Of a DNA stretch of 64,000 nt, positions 55,275 to 64,000 are shown in pieces; position 1 is the stretch's first letter, and every line of letters begins with the position of its first letter. Below the pieces are notes generated by a model. It saw nothing but the letters and a program-made list of their open reading frames with translations. It searched no databases and was not told the DNA's origin. Source of the stretch: Phytophthora sp. 'mugwort'. Its lineage: Eukaryota; Oomycota; Peronosporomycetes; Peronosporales; Peronosporaceae. Location of the stretch: assembly GCA_033558025.1 (NCBI GenBank), contig JAUCEF010000014.1, forward strand, positions 1,302,001-1,366,000, given 5' to 3'. The translations under genes and the position numbers were made by a program.

Positions 55275-58200
55275 CCAGCAACCTGACCGAAAGAGCCCAT
55301 GCCGACCATCGCCAGCTACAAGCCGAGATTGACCGGCTTAACCAAGCGATGACTAATCGCACCCGAGTGCCCACCAATCTGCCAAAGTTCACTGGCAAGC
55401 GCGGGGAGGACGTCCGCGAATGGCTGTTTCAGATCGAGAACGCGTGTCGCATCAGCGGTATCCTGATCGAAGACATGAGCACACGACTGCCGGGAGTCGC
55501 CGGGTCGGCAATAGAAAAGCCGGCCTCGGGGTGGTTCCTGTACTGGTCCTCGACGACGAGAAGCGAAGAGCACACGTGGGGGATTTTCCGTGAGCATGTG
55601 CTCCAACTTCGAAGCGTCGAACTACCAGGCCGTCCTGTGCGAGAAGCTCCAGCGACTCAAGTAGACAGCGGACATCGAGACGTACAATGGCGAGTAATCA
55701 GGTGCCATCTTCCGCGTGGAAGGCATGACCATACTCGACCAGGTGTTGTGTTATGCGAACAGTCTTAAGCCTCGCACGCGCAGCTATGTCAAGCTCGAGA
55801 ACCCCGAGGCGCTGAGTGAAGCTATGGATTTAGCCGTCAAGTACGAAGTGACTCGTTTCGTCGAAGAAGTGAGAGAGCGTCGTTCGGACAGAGACAAGAA
55901 ATCGTCGTCGGCTGGCCAATCCTAAGACAATGGCAAACCCTTCAAGAGGAAGTCGTTTCGCGGGAAGCGTCGCTTCAAGCCGAAGTCGGACACCAAGCGC
56001 GCCGAAGATCGTACCTGTTTTTTGCATGAAGCCAGGTCACATTAGGCTAACTGCGTTGCGTGGAAGAAGGAACAAGACAAGCAGGGAAACGAACAACCAC
56101 GTCAGTGAATGAGGGTCCTGAAGTGGCCGACAGTGTAACCAGGACGACTAAGATTAACAATATTAGCCTCAACGCTCTTAATGAAAATCCTCTGGTATAC
56201 AAGTCCCGGACGCTGTTCTCCGTTTCTGGCGAGATACACGCGGCTGATAAGGCCATATCGACGCGAAATATGTTGCTACAGTGCGGGGCGACCACGATTT
56301 ACGTATCAAACCACTGGGTCGCGAAGCATCAGCTTCGGACAGCAAAGTTCAGTGACATGAGCATTCGCGTCAAGCTCGGAGACAACCAAATCGTGGAAGC
56401 GGAACTGGAAATTCTGCCTCTCGAGATCCAAGTGCCGGGACTTGACGAGGCATACAAGTGTGTTGCCGTAGTCTACGCGATCCCCGACGAATTTGACTGC
56501 ATCCTTGGAATTCCATTCTTCGAGGATGTGCGGCCCCAAATCGACTGGAGAAGTCGACATATTTAAGGAACAGGAGTGAAGATTCTGCCCTGGGAGCGGT
56601 CAGGTGCCACCGGCGGACCGATCGAGGAAGGCGGGCCGGTGATTGCCTCCGGACTTCGGAGATCTGTCGAGGCGAAAGTCCTGTCGGCGAAAGACCCGAT
56701 TCCTGTCGAGGCGCCGCGCTGGGAACGGATGTGAAGTCTGTAGATGGCCCGGATCGCGACGCAGTGCAGAAAGAAACCCCAAGTGTTGTCCGCGGACAGC
56801 AAGAAGACGCGTCAACTGGCAGGGGTTCGGTAGAAGAGCGCGACGTGGAGTCGCCAGGACGCGAGGTACTACAGGAGAGACCCATGGGAGCAGCGGTGCC
56901 AAGCGGAAAGACACCTCCGTGGAGAAGATGTTCACAATTGGCGTGGTAGATGAGACTGGTGTGGAGACCAAGTACATCACGCGAAAGAGATTGCGAAAGC
57001 AAGTTGCTCGATCACTGCATCGGCAAGATCAACCCGACAAAGGCGGTAGTGCGAAGGCACAACAATATCTGGAGACGGACTGGGATAGCTTCCAAGACAA
57101 TCCAACCTTCCAGCTACTCGTGGAGTACAAAGACAGTGCGTTCCGTCCGGAACTTCCAGAAGGCTTGCCCGAGAAACGCGATATCGAGCATCAGATCGAC
57201 GTGAAAGATTCGAACCTTGCGATGTATCGGCAGCAGTGGAGACAATCACCGGAACAGCAGCGCGAAGTCGTACGTTGGGTTGAAGACATGGTGAAGAAAA
57301 AGCTCATCTGTCCAAGCAGCAGCCCACATGCTGCACCAACGTTCTGCGTCCACAAACCAGTTGGATGGAGAATTGTTCGCGGTTGCCGATACTTAATTCG
57401 AACACTGTGCGCCAGGGTATTCCAATGACAAGGAATGAAGACATCTTGGACGCCATGTCAGGTGCACATTGATTCTCGACAATGAATCTGATGTCCGCGA
57501 ACTACCAAGTTCGCATGCGCGAAGAAGACATTAAGTTTGCAGCGTTCCAGGCACCTAATGGGCTCTGGGAGTACCTGGTACTACCCATGGGAGTCTGTAA
57601 TTCACCTGCGACGATGCATCGGTTGACACCGAAGCGGTTTCGTGGTTTGAAAACACGAAGTCTTTCTATGACGACATCTGCATCTTCACGAAGTCCCATG
57701 GCATTGACGAACACTTCGAAGCGTTGCGGAAGACATTGGACATCTTGCGCGACAACAAGCTTTACGTGAAGCTTGCCAAGTGTGGCTTCTGCGCTGACGA
57801 GATCCCGTGCTTAGGTGACTTCGTTGGGCGAGATGGAGTACGGATGGATCCCGATAAAGTTCAGACAATCAAGGACTGGCCCATACCTCGAACGCAAGAG
57901 GAGCTTCACAGCTTCCGTGGCTTGACTGGCTACGTTCAACGTGTCTGCCCGGAGTACGCTTCACTAACTGCGACCATGTTCGCTCTCCTGAAGAAGCAGA
58001 ACAAGCGCAACGCGAAGATCCACTTCAACGACGAGCAGTTGAAGAACTTCTAAGAGTTGAAGCGGCGGTTGTGCAACCCACCGGTACTGTACCTCCCAGA
58101 CTTCAACCAGCTTATGCATCTCCGGACGGATGCGAGCAAGTTCGCCGTGGGTGGAGTACTCTTCCAGGTTGTCGATGGTGATGAGTGTTCTATTGCGTAA

Positions 58201-60086
58201 CCAGTAGGAAATGAAGCCAGCGGAGCTCAACTACCCAAACCAGCAGCAGGAACTTCTAGCGGTCGTTCACGCTCTAGCTGCGTTCAAGATCTACTGCTTA
58301 GGCAAACCTCCAATTGTCGAGACAGATCACAAGAGTCTTGACAGTCTGTTCACGCTGAAGATGGCCAATCGACGACTAGTGCGCTGGTACGACATCCTCG
58401 CGGAGTACCAGCCAACCTTCTCTTATCTGCCCGGAGCGAAGAACGGCATCGCGGATGCACTGAGTCCAAGGTCGACTGGCAACCAGAGACGAAGTTTTTC
58501 TATGACTTGAGCGCAACAAGTTTCGACGATACCTTTTTCAGCTTGGCGATCAGCGAAGTGACTACTAACTCCGAATTGACCTTCAGCATCAAGAAAGCGC
58601 CCAAGAAGGACCGTGAAATCCAAACAATCTTCTCAGCGATTAAGCGTCGTACGGCTGGCTCAAAACCGAAGCGCGTACAGCAAAACCACAAGAAGTGTCG
58701 CTGTTATTCTGAAGCGGTGGGATTGCTGTGGTATCAAACACCGGCCGATAACGTGCCTCGCATTATCGTGCCCAATGATCTGAAGTTGTGGCAGACGATC
58801 ATCAACGGGTGCTACGACACTAACTACGGCGGTCACCCCGGTGCTGAACGGACGTACTTGACACTTGCACGTCGTTGGTACTGGTCTAAGATGATCAAGT
58901 CCATCCAGAGATTCATCGACGACTGTGAGCCTTGCCGAAGAAACAAGCCACAGTTGACGAAACTCCCAGAACTGCTCGAACCACTGAGCATTCCGGATGA
59001 GCGGTGGCGATCCATCTCCATGGACTTCATCTCGTATCTTCCCCGAACGAAGAGAGACGTTGATTCCATCTGGGACGTCATTGATCGGTTGACCAAGCGT
59101 TGCCACTTCGTACCTATGTCCAAGACGGCGACAGCTAAAGGTGTTGCTCGACTCTTCATCGACAGCATCTGGAAGCTGCACGGCATGCCATCGTGTCTGA
59201 TCACGATAGGAAGTTTGTGTCAAACTTCTGGCAGCACATCTTCACGTCCATCGGAACGAAGCTGAGCATGACCATAGCGCACCGAGCGCAAGGCTATGGC
59301 CAAAACAAAAAAACTGAGCGAATGAACCGTACGCTGGAGGAGTATCTCCGCTGCTTCGCTGGTCCGCTGCAGGATGACTGGGACGTTCACTTGGTCAACG
59401 CTGAGTTTGCCATTAACTCGACGGTTAACTCCAGCACACAACTTGCGCCGTTCGAAGCGGATCTGGGTTACATTCCGTTGAACCCACTTTAACTCACAGC
59501 GGAGCAACTGGTACGGATACCCACGAGTCGGCACGGCGCCAAGTTCCACGAACGTCAAGCGGCAATTCTGCTACGCTGCCGCGAAGCGCTAGCTGAAGCC
59601 CAAGAGCAAATGCGCGATGCTTACGACCGGAACCGTGATGAGCAAGTCTTCGAAGTTTGGGACCAAGTGTACTTAAGCACGAAGCACCTCAACTCAAAGC
59701 ACTCTGGCCTACCAAATTCCACAAAGTTTAGACGAAAGTGGATTAAACCGTACACGGTCGCGCGGAAGGAGCACAACCATGCTTACGAGCTCAATATCCA
59801 GGCCGGAAACAAGCTCCATCCAGTCTTCAACACCGGATCGTTGAAGCCGCACAAGGCGTCAACTCGATTATCTCGACCAGGTGACGTGATTCTGGCAGAC
59901 GGCAGTGTCGGTCAGATTGTCAAGCGTCTTCTGGGAAAGCGTCGCCACAAACGACGGACGCAATTCCTTGCGGAGTGGGTGGGAGATGAGAAGCCAACTT
60001 GGGGACCGGTGGAGAATCTCACGCGAATTCCAGACCTCATTGCGAACTTTGAGGCAACCCGGAGAACAAAGCGACGAAGAAGATAA
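55275..60086 (+). pseudogene. Gypsy gag-pol polyprotein, degenerate, chromodomain C-terminus
   Basis: Gag starts without a clear ATG as LQAEIDRLNQ and continues LPKFTGKRGEDVREWLFQIE. A frameshifted zinc knuckle lies near 56020. Protease (56060-56566) reads LLQCGATTIYVSNHW: the catalytic Asp of the expected D-C/S-G-A motif is Gln. Reverse transcriptase (about 57200-58060) retains WRIVRG, FAAFQAPNGLWEYLVLPMG and YDDICIF at 57667 in an alternative frame. RNase H ends with YPNQQQELLAVVHAL. Integrase has the zinc module HPGAERTYLTLARRWYW...CEPCRRNK, core motifs MDFISYLP and QNKKTERMNRTLEEYL. The C-terminus (about 59880-60060) is chromodomain-like (RRTQFLAEWVGDEKPTW). At least five frameshifts or stops. 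Confidence 0.85.
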
Positions 60087-60156
60087 ACAGTTCTGAGGGG
60101 GGCTCTAAGGCCAGATGTATTCCCGATTTACAACCCCTACTGTTGTTGCTGCTTCT

Positions 60157-61389
60157 TCAAACGCTTCTCCCGCTTGCGCTGAGTCTTCGATTTGCGCTCC
60201 CGTGGCGACACTGGTACCCCGGCTGCAACTCGACGCGGCAGATCCACTTCACGTGATTGATCCATGCCTGATAGCGGATAGGCATGACAACCATCGGCGG
60301 ATCGTTCTTGGCGACGTCGTCATCGAGCGAGATGAGTCGCTTGCCAAGACCATGCAAGATCACGACGAAACAGTGCCCAAGTCCATCTTCGCCAGCATTC
60401 ACGATGTAGGCACCAGCTTCAAGCGTCTTGCAGAAATCATGGAGAGTATCGATCTTGGCAGCGGAGCTCGAGGGATGATGAACAATGAAGCAGTTGTAGT
60501 TCAAAGGCGCGCTTTGACGCTGCAACAACTTGACGAACTCCGTACCATCGTCGCGCGTCACGCCGTACTGAATCTCAGGAGTTCAAGTGTCTTCGAATGC
60601 GTCCCACATGTCCATCATGACTAGTTTCGGCTGGCCAAGGTAATACAGCCGACAGGAGAGCGTTCATGAAACAAGTCCCAGCCTCCGACGCTACATCCCG
60701 CTCCTTCCCCCATCTGGTAATGGGCTCCGATGTGCCGGTAGCTTTCCAAGCAAGCTCGCGTTCCATCATGGGCCGAGTCGTCGCATTGTCCAGCTGCTCT
60801 TCCCAGACCCAGCTCATCTGCAAGGAAGTACCCTTCCAGTGGACCAAATAACAGCGATAAGGTGACTCACCATGGACGTCCAGCAAGCGCACTATACCAG
60901 CTTCAGCACTGTAATCCCACGGAGCCGTTGGATCGTAGTGGATCACGTGATTCGTCGACGGGTGACGGACAGGTGGCGCAGGCAGCGGCGGGTGCCAGTG
61001 AGAAGTTCATCACCGCGATGAAAGCGAGTGCGCTGCGGACGAGACGGAACATCTTCGTCCTCTCTGTCGTCGGTAACGCCCGTATCGACCGCTGGGGTAA
61101 TCACACCTGATTCTGAATCTGATTCTGATTCTACATCGGAGTCCTCTACGAGGAATTCATACATTTGCTCCTCGAGCGACTTCGCAGGGACTACAAGGCT
61201 CCCAGGCGAGCTATCGGTCGAGTCGTCCGACGCCGATGAGCTAGACGAGACTATGAGTGGACCTGTACGCGCGCGGGGCGCAGGAAGCGTCGACGAAGGC
61301 ATGCTGGACGGCTGAGAAGGCTCAGGGCCCCCAGTGGCTGCGGTACGGGGCGAAGCCATCCTATCGAGAGACAGCACCGGGAGAAGCAC
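60157..61389 (-). pseudogene. Antisense chromodomain plus cysteine-peptidase-like frames inside the Gypsy 3' end
   Basis: Three minus-strand frames (61389-60943, 60946-60575, 60561-60157) follow one another with slight overlap or gap. The first is acidic and Ser-rich (VEDSDVESESDSES), ending in basic sequence. The second has a chromodomain-like core (YRCYLVHWKGTSLQMSWVWE). It then reaches GTCFMNALLSAV, which resembles the Cys box of papain-fold peptidases. The third contains EAGAYIVNAGEDGLGHCFVV, where GHCFVV could hold the His. The frames are joined only through single-base shifts, so the gene is broken. The chromodomain call is fairly secure; the peptidase reading is an inference from two short motifs in the right order. 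Confidence 0.5.
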
Positions 61390-61556
61390 CTACACCAACA
61401 CAAGACTTATCCAAGCCCCCAAGAATCTGGCCACCAAAAGGCAGCGAGAGGCAAAAGGGTCGGACGAATCTAGGCAGTAACGGCACAATTCAAAGGCGAG
61501 TTCTTTCGGGAATGTTGACTCGCTGACGGGACGCGATTTGCCAGAGGGAGGGTGAG

Positions 61557-61751
61557 TGTATGCAGATTGGCTATAAAAGTAGCCACTAGGATGTGGAACT
61601 AGAGGAACATAGAATTAGTATAGTGAAACTAATATAAAGCAGACGTACGGCGGTTGAGGGGGCCACGTGGCCTCCATCCGCCCGAACTGGGGACGGCTCG
61701 CTCTGAGTCTAGCCCCCCCCCCCCCCCCCAACTAACACGCTTTAAGATATA
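61557..61751 (+). repeat. Right LTR of chromodomain Gypsy element
   Basis: 195-bp terminal repeat, preceded by a polypurine tract; contains a run of 15 C at 61715-61729 where the left copy has CCGCCCTCCCCC. Confidence 0.85.
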
Positions 61752-61756
61752 TACAA

Positions 61757-62115
61757 TAACAGAAAAAACATCGCATTTTTTCTTCTAAGGTTTTTGTTAA
61801 TTCAGCAAATAATTGATTTTTTTTGCCAACACCTACATAAAGGTGTTCGGCTGCTATTAACCCCTCCAGACCGGGAGCAAAAAATAACATGTAAACTGCA
61901 TTTGCAGCGTAATTAGACTTAGTATTTGTTGATAAAGATGGTTAGGGAAGATAGGATTCGGCATGAGAAGCAGCAAAGGCATGCTAACCTTGCATTAAAA
62001 GCTGCATATTGATACTAGCGTATTGTGTATATCGTTAATTGTGCGCATATCGCGGATAACGACAGGGAACCCGTAGAACAGAAACCGTGTCGTCTCCGTA
62101 TTCGTTTTCAAAAAA
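61757..62115. other. No gene recognised
   Basis: AT-rich flank to the right of the Gypsy element. Confidence 0.55.
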
Positions 62116-62937
62116 TCAGAAATCAAGATTCGATACAAATCGGCACATAGGAAGTTGGGGTGTCACTCTTATCGGTTGTGTATATTCTTGATGCGTTCGG
62201 TCATGCTCTATATATGCACAAAAGCCAATGAAGCAAACAGGCGTAATATGCAAATGGAGGTGCAACCACTCTCGCGTGAAAATAGGCGCCAAGATGCAGA
62301 TCAGGATGTGAATGGTGACGATGGGTGAGTCAGTGCAAGCGCCAACGTGGATACTGCCATCATGAACCAACACACAACTCCTGTTATCATGCATATACAC
62401 CATTAGAACAGGTAAAATTTGCAGTTTACAGCCTACGGGGTTGTACGGCGCCTCTTGCTTGAAGTTGGGGTGCTGAGCGCTGAAGATGTTCCAGAGAAGA
62501 GTCTCTTTTTCGACACATTCGAATAGACTTGCCATTTTCACATGGATCAGTTTGTCATTCAAGTAATTCTTGTGCCAGATATCCCATCAAGTCGTAGTAT
62601 CCTCGCGGACTTTGCGCCGCGCCCGCATACAGACAATTTGGGCCCACCCTGCCCTTGCAGTCGTTGCATACTACGTTGTCGTGGAGGCGCGCTGATTTTC
62701 GGCTCGCAGGACAGATAAAACTTTGCATGTGCGCTAACGTCGTTTGGCCTGCCTTTCTTCGTTGCGCCACTCATCGCTCTGACGCGCCATGTGCTCAAAC
62801 CACTGGCCAGTCCCGACAAAAAGAGGCTCGTAAGTTCGCGCAGTGGCGGCCATTTGCGTACCCAACGATTTGCCATTGGACATGTCCGTGGCCTGCGGCT
62901 GACAAAGCTGAAGATCAGGTGTCAGCGACCACCACAC
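62116..62937 (-). pseudogene. Unidentified minus-strand coding relic, Cys-rich
   Basis: Two long minus-strand frames (62937-62559 region and 62562-62116) lie end to end. The upstream one has Cys pairs (FICPASRK, VVCNDCKGR) in an arrangement that could be a zinc-binding module; just upstream EWRNEERQAKRR is strongly charged. The downstream one has no motif I know. Alternative frames overlap, so the true reading is uncertain. I suspect a decayed transposase or regulatory gene but cannot name it. Confidence 0.3.
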
Positions 62938-64000
62938 TTTTTTTTTGTGGTAAGCTTTATGGATGGTGTATCCATTGATAAATGGCCAAATCGATCAACC
63001 CCAGAACTAACGACTAGTAGTACGTTTTGAAACGGAGTGTACGCTGCAATGAGTAGGGCTGCAAGCGCAACTGGTCGTGAACGTCCACGCCCAGTGGTAG
63101 GCTTTCACCATGGTACCTATAGATTTCAGAGCTGCCGCCCGTGCATAAGAAATGCACGATCTTAAGTTCACCAACTAATCGCTTTCATGCTCGACAAAAG
63201 TTTCGATGTAGCGATCTTAAACGACCCTCGAGGAATAGGCTACGTTCGAGTCTTTATCTTCTTAATCCCATTCTTGCAGTAACCCAGCGTTTTGACACGA
63301 TAGTCCCAATTCAAAAGAAACCCATCAGCATTACCTGGATATCTAACGCCGCTACTGAAGTGTAGAAGCGATCTATTACATCAGTCTCATTCCTTACTGG
63401 CTGGAGTCCGTCCGAACTCCCAACACGTTTCGTACCACTGCAGTTGTTCCCGACTTCATATCTGGCTTGTGCGCGTCACGCATATTGCTTCTTGCCGAAT
63501 GAAGCAAGGAGCAGGGTATGTGTTTTAGCCGTAGCAAAATGATGGTTAGCATTATACAGCCTATTCTTGCTTGAATACTCAATCCTGTTGATATGGATCA
63601 TAAAGAATATCTCCGTTATTAGAATAAGCTACATAATACTGAATATCATTTTGTTACGCCAAAAACTCATACTGGATGCAGTACGCCGTCACAACACTGC
63701 CCAACATCAAATGATTTTGTGTCACCCCCTTCTTGCGGGGCTAGTCTTTCATATACACACATCTTATTGAACGAAAGCAGCCTGGCAGCACAGCTTTATC
63801 ATACGTCAGGTGTGCAGGGCACCGATACCCCGGAAAAGGTGCGTTGTAGGGCCTTGAGAACCTTCCTGGTCTCCCGCTCACGGTATGTTTGAGCGCGAGG
63901 ATCGCCATTTAAGTTGGAGTAAAAGGTTCGAGATAACTCCAAGATTCGATCACGCAGCCAAAACAAGCACGAGAGATTGCACCGACGTCTTCGAGTGGTT
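62938..64000. other. No gene identified; possible minus-strand coding near the right edge
   Basis: About 63970-63810 on the minus strand reads RILELSRTFYSNLNGDPRAQ then TYRERETRKVLKAL in one open frame to the edge, which looks coding but is unfamiliar. The rest shows only short frames. Confidence 0.35.

Larger units (their letters stand above)
55063..61751 (+). mobile_element. Chromodomain Gypsy element with both LTRs and target duplication
   Basis: LTRs at 55063-55255 and 61557-61751 share TGTATGC, a TATA box (GGCTATAAAAGTAG), GGGGGCCACGTGGCCTCCAT and CTTTAAGATATA. They differ by many substitutions and indels, so the insertion is old. TACAA lies outside both ends (55058-55062 and 61752-61756). 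TGGTATCA (55257-55264) just inside the left LTR matches the initiator-tRNA-Met type primer-binding site. AGAGGGAGGGTGAG just before the right LTR is a good polypurine tract. Gag-pol occupies 55275-60086; 60100-61556 holds minus-strand coding-like sequence. Confidence 0.88.

Noticed and set aside
61715..61729. Run of 15 C in the right Gypsy LTR considered as a functional site
   Set aside because: The left LTR has an interrupted C-rich stretch at the same place, so this is replication slippage in a C-rich tract.

Overview
The window looks like oomycete DNA, most likely Phytophthora. It carries a dispersed cluster of genes of the kind annotated in Phytophthora as the M96 mating-specific protein family, short GTAAGT/AG introns of 58-85 bp, one oomycete-style initiator next to a start codon, and a dense, varied load of decayed transposable elements typical of gene-sparse Phytophthora regions. 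Family names rest on motif recognition by eye; no database search was possible.

The backbone is an M96-like family with a basic/coiled-coil N-terminus and a START-like C-terminal half as usually annotated: gene A (6465-7843, +), gene B (11790-13270, +), gene C (13801-15054, -), gene D (15224-16614, -), pseudogene E (about 16970-18200, -), gene F (35300-36729, -), a relic cut in two by a Copia element (36960-37271 and 41825-42060, -), gene G (42358-43862, -) and gene H (45934-47209, +). Five intact members share two phase-0 introns at the same places around a 312-315 nt middle exon. Gene C has lost both introns cleanly and gene H has lost the first. A and B are nearly identical from exon 2 through intron 2 into exon 3 but differ strongly in exon 1.

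Between these genes is a transposon graveyard: a LINE reverse transcriptase (1-950), piggyBac (about 1100-2458), hAT (about 3880-6160), a Helitron 3' terminus (10064-10094), a minus-strand Gypsy 3' fragment (about 20531-22035), a large LTR element (22875-34871), a full Copia element (37272-41824), a pogo/Tigger-like transposase (about 48047-49640), a Harbinger-like transposase (51843-52430), a Tc1/mariner transposase (about 53280-54100) and a chromodomain Gypsy element with both LTRs (55063-61751). A 179-bp fragment of 18S rRNA lies at 18486-18664.

The most unusual structure is 22875-34871. A near-identical repeat (348 bp without a difference) begins with TGTAG and, at its right-hand copy, ends with CTACA; the 5-bp sequence CTTTA lies just outside both ends. 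This reads as one 12-kb LTR-retrotransposon insertion. Its 3' half is a decayed Gypsy gag-pol, but its 5' half holds non-retroelement coding sequence: a long decayed open frame, an intact 180-codon gene of unknown function, and a short-chain dehydrogenase gene with introns. Other points of note are antisense chromodomain/peptidase-like frames inside the 3' end of the last Gypsy element, and several near-perfect inverted duplications, two of them inside dead transposase coding sequence.
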